A DNA stretch of 13,104 nt from JBNKLG01 sp050292235 (GCA_050292235.1 JBNKLG010000080.1:1-13104), one strand, 5' to 3'; shown: positions 1 through 7,157, counted from the stretch's first letter. The notes: generated by a model not told the origin, from the sequence alone. A program made the numbers and translations.

Positions 1-1
1 A

Positions 2-293
2 TCGCTAATCACCGTTGCGAGAATCGGGTACTGCCTCATAAGGAGACTCCCTGCCCGCTTTAGCAACCCTCCATCAATGTTGCCAGATAGATTAAAGCAG
101 ACTGGACAATTTAATGCAGTCATGTTGGGATAATTTTTCTGCAGAAGCCAAAGGCGATGTCATTCGCCGTATGGCGGCATCCTTGAATCCTGGCGGTCAT
201 CTTTTTCTTGGCTCTACCGAATCCCTGATCGACGTCGATGGCCGTTTCGAGATGGTGACCGGACATGGTGGGATTGTTTACCGCTTGAAATAG
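2..293 (+). pseudogene. cheR: 3' end of a cheR-like chemotaxis methyltransferase, frame apparently broken
   Basis: CheR methylates glutamates of chemoreceptors using S-adenosylmethionine. The last 54 codons (129-290, stop TAG at 291) read cleanly: FSAEAKGDVIRRM, then NPGGHLFLGSTESL, then a tail GGIVYRLK, all typical of the CheR C-terminus. The expected conserved RNVLIYF segment just upstream is missing. Its flank TGQFNAVML lies in a different frame (101-127) and runs into TAA at 131, as if roughly a dozen bases were lost around 128-135. The stretch 2-128 is open in that other frame but matches CheR only weakly (for example IRRLPARFSN and LKQTGQFNAVML). The 5' part lies outside the window. CheR beside flgB is the usual gammaproteobacterial order, which supports the identity. 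The identity of the C-terminus is fairly sure; whether the break is a real mutation or a sequencing/assembly error cannot be told here. Confidence 0.6.
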
Positions 294-453
294 CCTTTTT
301 TTGCCGATAGCGGCAGTCTGTTGCCGGGCTCCAACGGGTCTTTGGGGTGGTCAGGATGTAGGAGTCTGCCCTGGTGAGCAAAACTATTGGCGGTTGGCAT
401 TGGCTCTAGCTCTGGCTTTCTGGTTTCCAATCCTTTGCCTATGAAGATGTTCT

Positions 454-485
454 TTGCCAGGAATTGCTCGGAGGACCGGGCTCCT
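454..485 (+). promoter_or_regulatory. Candidate upstream activator element, copy A (flgB)
   Basis: This 32-bp stretch begins TTGCCAGGAAT and matches 26 of 32 positions with 4384-4415 upstream of flgG; five of the six differences are transitions. Weaker resemblance continues upstream (TGGCTTT, ATCC and TTGC blocks from about 413, against about 4348 in the other copy). It lies about 31 bp before the -24 element of the flgB sigma-54 promoter, roughly -70 from the predicted transcription start. That is a plausible place for an enhancer-binding activator of the FlrC/FleR/FleQ type. The role is inferred; the similarity is directly visible. Confidence 0.45.
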
Positions 486-515
486 GCATCTCAGTCCATG
501 CGTTAGTCTGAAGTC

Positions 516-531
516 TGGCACGTATCCTGCT
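516..531 (+). promoter_or_regulatory. Sigma-54 promoter of flgB
   Basis: TGGCACG-N4-CTGCT has GG at 517-518 and GC at 529-530 with exactly 10 bp between, against the consensus TGGCACG-N4-TTGCW (one mismatch). The predicted start of transcription is near 541, leaving a leader of about 27 nt before the flgB ATG. Sigma-54 control of flgBCDE is known in Pseudomonas and Vibrio. Confidence 0.85.
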
Positions 532-567
532 TTATTCCCGTCAAGACAACGGCTGATGGGAATCGTC

Positions 568-972
568 ATGCTATTCGACAATCTTTTAGGTATTCATGAG
601 CAGGCGCTGCAACTACGGGAAAAGCGTTCCGAGCTGCTGGCATCCAATCTGGCCAATGCCGACACCCCCAACTATAAGGCGCGGGACTTTGACTTCAATC
701 AAGTCCTGGCCCAAGAAACCCGACAGCAGCAGAGTGGGCTGGCCACTACCCAATCCGGCCATTTAAATGCCAGCTCAAGTGGTTTGGTGCCTGCCTCAGC
801 TCTGGGCTACCGTATTCCTGAACAGGACTCTCTGGATGGTAACAGCGTCAACGCCGAAAAGGAGAAGGTTGAGTTTGCGGCCAATGCCCTGCGTTACCAA
901 GCCAGTCTTCAGTTTCTCAACGGCAGGATCAGCGCCATGAAATTGGCGCTGAGTAATACCCAGGGAGGCTGA
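568..972 (+). CDS. flgB: Flagellar basal-body rod protein FlgB
   Basis: FlgB is a proximal rod subunit, exported by the flagellar type III apparatus and assembled in the periplasm next to the MS ring and FliE. The 134-residue product is close to the usual ~138. It carries the rod/hook family N-terminal signature SNLANADTPNYKARDFDF (residues 26-43) and a C-terminal helix ending in FLNGRISAMKLAL. The frame is open from 454, but the family start MLFDNLLGIHEQAL fixes the ATG at 568. A GGGA stretch lies 6 nt before it, and an earlier in-frame ATG at 556 would add only four residues. It is the first gene after the sigma-54 promoter at 516-531 and is followed by flgC after 5 bp. Confidence 0.95.
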   Translation: MLFDNLLGIHEQALQLREKRSELLASNLANADTPNYKARDFDFNQVLAQETRQQQSGLATTQSGHLNASSSGLVPASALGYRIPEQDSLDGNSVNAEKEKVEFAANALRYQASLQFLNGRISAMKLALSNTQGG

Positions 973-977
973 TCCTC

Positions 978-1385
978 ATGTTTAAGGTATTTGATATCGC
1001 TGGTTCCGGCATGAGCGCCCAGAATCTGCGCCTCAATCTGGTGGCCAGCAACATGGCCAATGTGGATTCGGTCAGCAGCAGCCTGGATGAGACCTATAAG
1101 AGTCGCCAGCCCATCTTTCAGGCCATCGTCAATCAACTGGATTCCAATGAGCCAGCTACTGGTGTGCGCATGACCGGCGTGGTGGAGAGCCAGGCACCGC
1201 TTAATATGGAATACGCGCCCAATCATCCTATGGCCAATGAGGATGGTTATATCTTTCGGCCCAATGTGAATCTGGTGGAAGAGATGGCTAATATGATTTC
1301 CGCCTCTCGGGCCTATCAGAGCAATGTCGAAGTGGTGAATGCAGCCAAAACCATGGCAGCCAAAACCCTGGAATTGGGCAAATAA
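978..1385 (+). CDS. flgC: Flagellar basal-body rod protein FlgC
   Basis: FlgC is a proximal rod component stacked with FlgB and FlgF. The protein has 135 residues, as in the family (E. coli 134). The N-terminal rod signature appears as ASNMANVDSV (residues 23-32). The conserved C-terminal helix NLVEEMANMISASRAYQSNVEVVNAAKTMA is visible, split here as NLVEEMANMISAS and RAYQSNVEVVNAAKTMA. The start at 978 is preceded by a strong AGGGAGG Shine-Dalgarno inside the end of flgB. A 5-bp gap from flgB and 13 bp to flgD indicate one transcript. Confidence 0.96.
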   Translation: MFKVFDIAGSGMSAQNLRLNLVASNMANVDSVSSSLDETYKSRQPIFQAIVNQLDSNEPATGVRMTGVVESQAPLNMEYAPNHPMANEDGYIFRPNVNLVEEMANMISASRAYQSNVEVVNAAKTMAAKTLELGK

Positions 1386-1398
1386 GAGGTAACTTGAG

Positions 1399-2103
1399 AT
1401 GACGACCACTACCAGCGCTACCACTGCTGCCGATTATGATGCACTAGTCGCCTTAGGACTACGTACACAAGAAGATCTGAACGCTGCCAATACGGCGGCG
1501 AAAAACGACATGGGTATGGATACTTTTTTGGAGCTTATGACCACTCAACTGCAAAATCAGGATCCCATGAAACCCATGGAAAACGGGGATTTCCTCGGCC
1601 AACTGGCCCAGTTTGCCTCAGTCAGTGGTTTGGAGCAGCTGAACGACTCCTTTGCTACCCTGGCGGCCTCCATGACCTCTAGTCAGGCATTGCAGGCGGG
1701 TGGCTTGGTGGGTAAGAGCGTGCTGATTCAAAGTGTCTACGCCCCCTATAGTACGGAGAAGGGACTGTCCGGTGAACTGGATCTGGAGTCCAGTGCCACC
1801 GACGTTAAGGTGCGTATCTACGATGCTGCAGGCAGCTTGGTGAAAACCCTGAACCTGGGTGATCAGTCTTCCGGTCAGTTGGCTTTTAAATGGGATGGCT
1901 CGCTGGATGCTGGCGGTTACGCGTCGGATGGTGCCTATAAAGTGGAAGCTGATTTTTTCGATGGTGAAACCCGCAGTCCTTTATCGGTACTGGTCTCGGC
2001 CGATGTGGATAGCGTGGTGGTGGGTAACAGCAGTACGGGTCTGAGTCTGAACCTGACGGGCCTGGGCAGTGTTTCGTTCAGTGACGTATCCCGCATTCAA
2101 TAG
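1399..2103 (+). CDS. flgD: Flagellar hook cap / hook assembly protein FlgD
   Basis: FlgD forms the scaffold at the tip of the growing hook that lets FlgE subunits polymerise, and is later replaced by FlgK. The 234-residue product matches the family length (E. coli 231). The diagnostic N-terminal motif FLELMTTQLQNQDPMKPMEN spans residues 43-62, followed by DFLGQLAQFASVSGLEQLN. From about residue 105 comes the FlgD Tudor/FnIII-like core with VKVRIYDAAGSLVKTL and FKWDGSLDAGG. The Ser/Thr/Ala-rich first ~35 residues are the usual disordered export region. AGAGG at 1384-1388 serves as the ribosome site. It sits between flgC and flgE, as in most flg operons. Confidence 0.95.
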   Translation: MTTTTSATTAADYDALVALGLRTQEDLNAANTAAKNDMGMDTFLELMTTQLQNQDPMKPMENGDFLGQLAQFASVSGLEQLNDSFATLAASMTSSQALQAGGLVGKSVLIQSVYAPYSTEKGLSGELDLESSATDVKVRIYDAAGSLVKTLNLGDQSSGQLAFKWDGSLDAGGYASDGAYKVEADFFDGETRSPLSVLVSADVDSVVVGNSSTGLSLNLTGLGSVSFSDVSRIQ

Positions 2104-2123
2104 TCCTTTAGAGGAGCGCAATC

Positions 2124-3386
2124 ATGGCATTTCAAATCGCAATCAGTGGCCTGGCCGCGGCTCAAACCGACCTGGAGGTTACAGGCCATAACATCGCCAA
2201 CGCCAGTACCGTGGGCTTTAAAGAGGGGCGGGCGGAGTTTGCTGATCTTTACGCCAGCTCCTTCAGTGATACCTCAGCCAACGCTGCCGGGCGGGGTGTC
2301 TATGTGACGCGGGTGGCTCAGCAGTTCAGTCAGGGCAGTGTGGATTTTACCGGCAACAACCTGGATCTGGCGGTCACTGGTGAAGGCTTTTTTGTGACGG
2401 AATCTATTGATGGAGAGGTATTTTACACCCGGTCAGGTCAATTTTCTGTTGATCGGGATGGTTATGTGGTCAATTTCGCTGATCGGCGTTTGAAGGTGCT
2501 GCCGGTCATTAGTGCCGATCCTTTTGATATCAATAACCTGGTGTTTTCCTCCTCAGGAACGCCAAGCTCCCTGTCTGATTTGCAGTTGCCAGCCTCTTTG
2601 GGGGTGCCCAGCGCCACTACAGCAATAGAAACAGATTTGAATCTGGATTCCACCGAGGCGGTGATTACAGCGGCTTTCGATTACACAGACCCAACCACTT
2701 ATAACCATGCAACGGCTACGACAGTCTATGATTCTTTGGGGCAGGCCCATACCGTGAATCTTTACTATGTCAAAACCGCAGCCAATACCTGGACAATGCA
2801 GGCCTATGGGGATGATGGGAATGGGACTTTGAATGACATGTTGGGGGGGGGGGCAGCCCTGACATTTGATACCGATGGCACCATTCTGACCCCGTCACCT
2901 GCAACAGTGACTGCAAGTTTGACGACCACGAATGGTTCTACTACACCCCAAAGCATTGACCTGGATCTCACCGATATGACCCAGTTCGGCAGTAGCTTTG
3001 ATGTCAATAATCTGACGCAGGACGGTTTCTCCATTGGTCGGCTCAGTGGGGTTGAAATTGAAAAGGATGGCATCGTCTTTGCTCGCTATACCAATGGTCA
3101 ATCCCAGGCTCTGGGCAAAATAGCGCTGGCCAATTTCAATAACCAGCAGGGATTGGATAAGGTGGGTGACACTGCTTGGCAAGAGACCTATGCTTCGGGT
3201 AGTGTGCGCATCGGGGCTCCCATGACTTCGGACTTTGGCAGTATCCAGTCCGGTGCCAACGAGGCCTCCAATACCGATCTGGCCCAGCAGTTGGTGAAAC
3301 TGATCATTGCCCAGCGCAACTATCAGGCCAATTCCCAGGTGATCACCACCGCCAATAACATCACCCAGACCATTCTGAATATCTAA
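2124..3386 (+). CDS. flgE: Flagellar hook protein FlgE
   Basis: FlgE polymerises into the hook, the universal joint between rod and filament. The product has 420 residues (E. coli 402). The N-terminal motif GHNIANASTVGFKEGRAEFADL (residues 21-42) and the C-terminal motif LVKLIIAQRNYQANSQVITTAN form the coiled-coil D0 region. The central part includes AVTGEGFF, YTRSGQFSVDRDGYVV and LTFDTDGTI. The start has AGAGGAG 7 nt upstream. An uninterrupted run of 11 G (2843-2853) encodes most of LGGGA at residues 240-244, just before LTFDTDGT. A one-base slip in either direction leads to a stop within a few codons. A 156-bp gap with its own sigma-54 promoter separates it from flgF. Confidence 0.97.
   Translation: MAFQIAISGLAAAQTDLEVTGHNIANASTVGFKEGRAEFADLYASSFSDTSANAAGRGVYVTRVAQQFSQGSVDFTGNNLDLAVTGEGFFVTESIDGEVFYTRSGQFSVDRDGYVVNFADRRLKVLPVISADPFDINNLVFSSSGTPSSLSDLQLPASLGVPSATTAIETDLNLDSTEAVITAAFDYTDPTTYNHATATTVYDSLGQAHTVNLYYVKTAANTWTMQAYGDDGNGTLNDMLGGGAALTFDTDGTILTPSPATVTASLTTTNGSTTPQSIDLDLTDMTQFGSSFDVNNLTQDGFSIGRLSGVEIEKDGIVFARYTNGQSQALGKIALANFNNQQGLDKVGDTAWQETYASGSVRIGAPMTSDFGSIQSGANEASNTDLAQQLVKLIIAQRNYQANSQVITTANNITQTILNI
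2843..2853 (+). repeat. G11 homopolymer tract inside flgE
   Basis: Eleven consecutive G lie inside the hook gene. With 11 G the frame is intact. With 10 G the frame reads three Gly, then CAG, CCC and TGA. With 12 G it reads four Gly, then Ser-Pro-Asp-Ile and TGA. Tracts of this kind slip during replication and are the basis of on/off switching in other bacteria; here that is inferred. Confidence 0.9.
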
Positions 3387-3489
3387 GGATCAGGACAGGA
3401 GTCGTGAGGACAGGGGGCGGAGTCAACCAGTCAGGTGTTTGAGCCAGTTATTAAGTCTGGCCAGGTTGACTTCGATCTCTTCTGTATTC

Positions 3490-3505
3490 TGGCACATCTT
3501 CTGCA
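3490..3505 (+). promoter_or_regulatory. Sigma-54 promoter of flgF
   Basis: TGGCACA-N4-CTGCA has GG at 3491-3492 and GC at 3503-3504 with 10 bp between, a close match to the sigma-54 consensus. It lies 37 bp before the flgF start, so predicted transcription begins about 27 nt upstream of the ATG. The rest of the 3387-3542 gap shows no gene; a GCCAGG at 3460-3465 is only a faint echo of the 32-bp element near flgB and flgG. Confidence 0.8.
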
Positions 3506-3542
3506 TATCCCATGATGAATAACCTAGCTTAGGAGACGCATC

Positions 3543-4283
3543 ATGGATCGCCTACTCTATGTCGCCATGAGCGGCGCCAAAGAGACCCTGCTAGCCCAGG
3601 CAACAAACAGTGGCAATCTGGCTAATGTCGCTACCACGGGCTTCAGGGCTGATTTACAGCAATTCCGTAGCATGCCGGTTTTTGGAGGTGGCTATCCCAC
3701 CCGGGTCTATGCCTTAACGGAGCGTCCTGGGGTAGATTTCAGCCCTGGCTCTATTGTCCAGACCGGACGTGATCTGGATGTGGCAGTCAATGGCGATGGA
3801 TGGATCTCAGTACAAGCCAAGGATGGGCAAGAGGCCCTGACCCGTGCCGGTGATTTTCGTACCGATATCAATGGTTTTTTGACAACGGGTACCGGCTTGC
3901 CAGTGATGGGGGATGGTGGTCCCATCGCCATACCGCCGGCAGATAAAATCATGATCGGTGCTGATGGCACCATCTCTATCCGGCCCCAAGGCGCTGGTCC
4001 CGATGAGCTGGTGACGGTTGAGCGCATCAAGCTCTCTAATCCTGATAAATCTAATTTGACCAAAGGTAAAGATGGACTTGTCCGTCTGAAGACCGGCGAG
4101 GTGCCTGAAACCGATGCCAGCGTGCGGTTGGTTCAGGGGGCAGTCGAAGGTAGCAACGTCAATGCCGTGGATGCCATGGTAAATCTCATTGAGCTGCAAA
4201 GGCGTTACGAGCTGCAAGTCAAAATGATGAAGTCTGCGGACGAGGCTGCACAACAGTCTTCGGCAATTTTGCGGGCGGTTTAG
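3543..4283 (+). CDS. flgF: Flagellar basal-body rod protein FlgF
   Basis: FlgF is the proximal rod subunit that connects to the distal rod protein FlgG. The 246-residue product fits the family (E. coli 251). It begins MDRLLYVAMSGAKETL, typical of FlgF, followed by SGNLANVATTGFRADL (residues 22-37), the rod/hook signature. AVNGDGWISV and ALTRAGDFRTDINGFL are the FlgF/FlgG core motifs. The C-terminus (GAVEGSNVNAVDAMVNLIELQRRYE) is the conserved helix shared with FlgG. TAGGAGA lies 7 nt before the ATG. It stands alone between two intergenic regions, each with a sigma-54 promoter, so it can be transcribed separately from both flgE and flgG. Confidence 0.96.
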   Translation: MDRLLYVAMSGAKETLLAQATNSGNLANVATTGFRADLQQFRSMPVFGGGYPTRVYALTERPGVDFSPGSIVQTGRDLDVAVNGDGWISVQAKDGQEALTRAGDFRTDINGFLTTGTGLPVMGDGGPIAIPPADKIMIGADGTISIRPQGAGPDELVTVERIKLSNPDKSNLTKGKDGLVRLKTGEVPETDASVRLVQGAVEGSNVNAVDAMVNLIELQRRYELQVKMMKSADEAAQQSSAILRAV

Positions 4284-4323
4284 CTCACTAAGCCAGATTC
4301 TGCCCACTGTTTGCTGGTAGAGG

Positions 4324-4345
4324 AGCCCACCCCTGTGGGGGGGCT
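4324..4345 (+). terminator. GC-rich hairpin after flgF, possible weak terminator
   Basis: AGCCC-A-CCCC, loop TGT, then GGGGGGGCT form a 9-bp stem with one bulged A. It starts 40 bp after the flgF stop. The downstream tail (GTTGGCTTTG) lacks a proper T run, so intrinsic termination would be weak. It could also act as an RNA-stabilising 3' end. Confidence 0.35.
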
Positions 4346-4383
4346 GTTGGCTTTGATCCCGATCCCTTGCGTACATAGGCACC

Positions 4384-4415
4384 TTGCCAGGAATCGCTCA
4401 GGGGACTGGTCTCTT
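4384..4415 (+). promoter_or_regulatory. Candidate upstream activator element, copy B (flgG)
   Basis: This is the second copy of the 32-bp element at 454-485 (26 of 32 identical, no gaps). Its end lies 42 bp before the GG of the flgG sigma-54 promoter, against 31 bp in copy A. The 11-bp difference is about one DNA helical turn, so both copies would face the same side relative to the polymerase. Function as an activator site is inferred. Confidence 0.45.
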
Positions 4416-4456
4416 AAGCCCGACAACGCTGCTTACGCACTTGGTATTTTCTCTGG

Positions 4457-4472
4457 TGGCACAATTCATGCA
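4457..4472 (+). promoter_or_regulatory. Sigma-54 promoter of flgG
   Basis: TGGCACA-N4-ATGCA has GG at 4458-4459 and GC at 4470-4471 with 10 bp between. It is the third sigma-54 site in the operon, 40 bp before the flgG ATG, with predicted transcription starting near 4482. It would drive flgGHIJ. Confidence 0.78.
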
Positions 4473-4512
4473 AGTTATAAGGACGTAAAGCCAATATTAA
4501 GAGGGCAGCGTC

Positions 4513-5298
4513 ATGTATCCAGCACTCTGGACAGCCAAAACCGGTTTGGATGCGCAACAGACCAAAATGTCGGTCATTGCGCACAATCTGGCCAATGTGA
4601 GTACCACCGGCTATAAGCGCGAGCGGGCTATCTTTGAAGACCTGCTCTATCAAAATCGTCGTCAAGTCGGTGCCCCCTCGACAGAGGGAAATACTCTGCC
4701 GTCTGGTTTATATATCGGGACCGGGGTACGTGTGGTGGCGACGGAGAAGATCCATAGCCAAGGCAATGTGCAGCGTACCGAGAACTCTCTGGATCTGGCT
4801 GTCCAGGGACGGGGATTTTTTCAGATTACCCATCCGGATGGCAGTATCGTCTATACCCGGGATGGTACCTTTGGCCGGGATCAGAATGGTCAGGTGGTGA
4901 ATCCAGAGGGGCTCTTTCTGGAACCCGCTATCACTATCCCCACCGATGCGACCAGCATTACCATCTCTTCCGATGGCATTGTGTCCATAACCCAGGCCGG
5001 AACAACGGCGCCAACCCAGCTGGGGACCATCCAAGTAGCCACCTTTATCAACCCGGCTGGCCTGGAGGCTCTTGGTGGTAATCTGTTTCGTGAGACTGAG
5101 GCCAGTGGGCCACCAACGTTGAATAATCCCGGTGATAACGAAGCAGGTACGCTGTTACAGGCGCATTTGGAGAGTTCCAATGTCAACGTGGTTGAAGAGT
5201 TGGTGGGCATGATTGAAACACAGCGCGCTTATGAGATGAATTCCAAGGCCATTTCCACTACAGACGAGATGTTGGGCTATCTGAATAATCAGGTGTAG
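4513..5298 (+). CDS. flgG: Flagellar distal rod protein FlgG
   Basis: FlgG forms the distal rod, the drive shaft crossing the peptidoglycan and the P and L rings. The 261-residue length is that of the family (E. coli 260). The N-terminus, with ALWTAKTGLDAQQTKMSV and then AHNLANVSTTGYKRERA, is the FlgG signature, followed by FEDLLYQ. The core shows AVQGRGFFQI and YTRDGTFGRDQNGQVV, and the C-terminus SSNVNVVEELVGMIETQRAYE. GAGGG before the ATG is the likely ribosome site. The gene has its own upstream sigma-54 promoter and is followed by flgH after 15 bp. Confidence 0.97.
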   Translation: MYPALWTAKTGLDAQQTKMSVIAHNLANVSTTGYKRERAIFEDLLYQNRRQVGAPSTEGNTLPSGLYIGTGVRVVATEKIHSQGNVQRTENSLDLAVQGRGFFQITHPDGSIVYTRDGTFGRDQNGQVVNPEGLFLEPAITIPTDATSITISSDGIVSITQAGTTAPTQLGTIQVATFINPAGLEALGGNLFRETEASGPPTLNNPGDNEAGTLLQAHLESSNVNVVEELVGMIETQRAYEMNSKAISTTDEMLGYLNNQV

Positions 5299-5313
5299 TG
5301 AGGTAATTTTCTG

Positions 5314-6015
5314 ATGAAAAATATTTTTATCATGATCGGCTTTATGCTACTGGCTGGCTGCAACAACATGGAACCGGTGCGTGATCCCCTCTATGCACCT
5401 GCTACGCCGGTGGTGCCAAAGGATCCGCCTTCAGGCAATGGGGCCATCTATCAGACTGGCCACGGTGTGGCCTGGTTTGAGGATATGCGGGCCCGGCGTG
5501 TTGGTGATCTGTTGACAGTGAAGCTGGTGGAGAAAACCACAGGTAGCAAGGCTGCTGATACTGAACTGAAGAAAAACAGTTCTACCCAGTTGAATAACGC
5601 GACTGTGCTGGGTGTGCAGCCTACCAAAAGTGCGCCAGGCTTTATCCCCTTTGTGCCGGATGGATCCAACTTCACCACAGAGACTAACATGACCTCTGCC
5701 CATAGCTTCAAAGGGGAGGGCGATGCCTCACAGAGCAATATGTTGCAGGGTGAAATCACGGTTTCGGTGATTGAGGTCCTGCCCAATGGCAATATGAAGG
5801 TGCGGGGCGAAAAGCGTATCGGTATTAATAAAGGCAACGAATACATCAAGGTCTCCGGTATCGTGAGGCCACAGGACGTTGATACCAGCAATACGGTGCT
5901 TTCGACCAAGATCGCCGATCCGACCCTGGTCTATGTGGGTGATGGCCCCATGAGCGAAACCAATAGCATCGGCTGGCTGGCCCGCTTTTTTATCGGTGCC
6001 ATGATGCCCTTCTGA
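5314..6015 (+). CDS. flgH: Flagellar L-ring lipoprotein FlgH
   Basis: FlgH forms the outer-membrane L ring, a bushing around the distal rod. The 233-residue product is the usual size (E. coli 232). The N-terminus MKNIFIMIGFMLLAGC is a lipoprotein signal peptide with lipobox LAGC and lipidated Cys16. Conserved FlgH stretches follow: NGAIYQTGHGVAWFEDMRA, RRVGDLLTVKLVEKTTGSK, then MKVRGEKRIGINKGNEYIK and SGIVRPQDVDTSNTVLS. The C-terminus GPMSETNSIGWLARFF is also typical. GAGG about 10 nt before the ATG is the ribosome site. It is co-transcribed with flgG upstream and flgI downstream (20 bp to the chosen flgI start). Confidence 0.97.
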   Translation: MKNIFIMIGFMLLAGCNNMEPVRDPLYAPATPVVPKDPPSGNGAIYQTGHGVAWFEDMRARRVGDLLTVKLVEKTTGSKAADTELKKNSSTQLNNATVLGVQPTKSAPGFIPFVPDGSNFTTETNMTSAHSFKGEGDASQSNMLQGEITVSVIEVLPNGNMKVRGEKRIGINKGNEYIKVSGIVRPQDVDTSNTVLSTKIADPTLVYVGDGPMSETNSIGWLARFFIGAMMPF

Positions 6016-6035
6016 TCAATCTGGAGATGACTGTC

Positions 6036-7157
6036 ATGAATCGCCAACGGAGACACAGCATACTGGTTGCGCTGATCCTTATTGGGGGGCTGGCTCTGGG
6101 TTTGTCTGCGGCTGCGGAGCGTATCAAGGATGTGGCCTCTGTAGCTGGAGTGCGGGATAACCAACTCCTGGGTTACGGCTTGGTAGTGGGCTTGAATGGC
6201 AGTGGTGACAAAGTGAACTCCTCACCTTTTACCGAACAAAGCCTAAAAAGCATGATGACCCAGCTGGGCATTGCGGTGCCGCCAGGTACCAAGATCAATC
6301 CCAAGAACGTTGCGGCGGTGATGGTGCATGCGGACCTGCCACCCTTTGCCAAACCAGGTCAACATATTGACATCACAGCCTCCTCGGTGGGAGATGCCCA
6401 AAGTCTACGGGGCGGTAGCCTATTGATGACCCCGCTCAAGGGGGCTGATGGTCGTACCTACGCCATTGCTCAGGGCAACCTGGTGGTTGGGGGACTCTCT
6501 GCCGGAGGGCGGGATGGCTCTCGCATCACGGTGAACATTCCCAGTGTTGGCCGCATCCCTGGTGGGGCTACGGTGGAACGCATGGTATCCAACTCCTTCA
6601 ATAAGAGTAGAACGCTGGTGTTCAATCTGCATCGCGGGGACTTCACCACTGCGAAGGCGGTGACCGATGCCATCAACAAGGCGGTCGGAGCGGGTACGGC
6701 GCGGCCCATTGATGCGACTTCGGTAAGTGTGCGGGCACCACTAAATTCTAACCAACGGGTCTCTTTCATGGCCCTGGTTGAGAATCTGGAAATCAATCCC
6801 GGAGAAGCGCCAGCCAAGGTGATTGTCAATTCCCGTACGGGTACAGTGGTGATTAATCGTCAGGTTCGGGTCAATCCAGCTGCTGTATCCCATGGCAATC
6901 TTACTGTCACCATCAAAGAAAACACTGAGGTGTCTCAGCCTGAGCCGTTGAGTGAGGGGCAGACGGTCGTTACAGCGAATTCTGAGGTCTACATCAATCA
7001 AGGCGCCAACCGCATGTTTGTGTTCAACCCGGGCGTCAGCCTGAATCAGGTGGTGCAGGCAGTGAATCAGGTAGGGGCGGCCCCCAGTGACCTGGTGGCC
7101 ATTCTCGAAGCCCTGAAGCAGGCTGGCGCCCTGCAGGCCGAGCTTATCGTGATCTAG
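6036..7157 (+). CDS. flgI: Flagellar P-ring protein FlgI
   Basis: FlgI assembles the periplasmic P ring around the rod in the peptidoglycan layer. With the start at 6036 the precursor has 373 residues (E. coli 365). An ATG at 6027 is also in frame but abuts the GGAG ribosome site (6023-6026), whereas 6036 lies 9 nt beyond it, so 6036 is preferred. The N-terminus is a Sec signal peptide (basic NRQRR, a hydrophobic stretch to about residue 23, probable cleavage after AAA at 27). The mature protein opens ERIKDVASVAGVRDNQLLGY and GLVVGLNGSGDK, the FlgI hallmark. The C-terminus PSDLVAILEALKQAGALQAE is equally typical. flgJ starts 2 bp after the stop. Confidence 0.96.
   Translation: MNRQRRHSILVALILIGGLALGLSAAAERIKDVASVAGVRDNQLLGYGLVVGLNGSGDKVNSSPFTEQSLKSMMTQLGIAVPPGTKINPKNVAAVMVHADLPPFAKPGQHIDITASSVGDAQSLRGGSLLMTPLKGADGRTYAIAQGNLVVGGLSAGGRDGSRITVNIPSVGRIPGGATVERMVSNSFNKSRTLVFNLHRGDFTTAKAVTDAINKAVGAGTARPIDATSVSVRAPLNSNQRVSFMALVENLEINPGEAPAKVIVNSRTGTVVINRQVRVNPAAVSHGNLTVTIKENTEVSQPEPLSEGQTVVTANSEVYINQGANRMFVFNPGVSLNQVVQAVNQVGAAPSDLVAILEALKQAGALQAELIVI

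Noticed and set aside
295..315. T7 run followed by GCCGATAGCGGC as a cheR terminator or sigma-28 promoter
   Set aside because: The T run precedes the hairpin instead of following it, the stem is only 4 bp, and although GCCGATAG resembles a sigma-28 -10 box there is no TAAAG-like -35 at the right distance.
454..567. Longer N-terminus for FlgB from the ATG at 454
   Set aside because: It would be translated across the sigma-54 promoter at 516-531 and upstream of the predicted transcript start; the family N-terminus begins at 568.
3387..3489. Third copy of the 32-bp element before flgF
   Set aside because: Only GCCAGG (3460-3465) and a GAGGACAGGG (3406-3415) resemble parts of it; the spacing and remaining bases do not match.
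4311..4616. 101-codon open frame between flgF and flgG
   Set aside because: It overlaps the flgG promoter, the hairpin and the start of flgG in another frame, and has no ribosome site or recognisable protein features.
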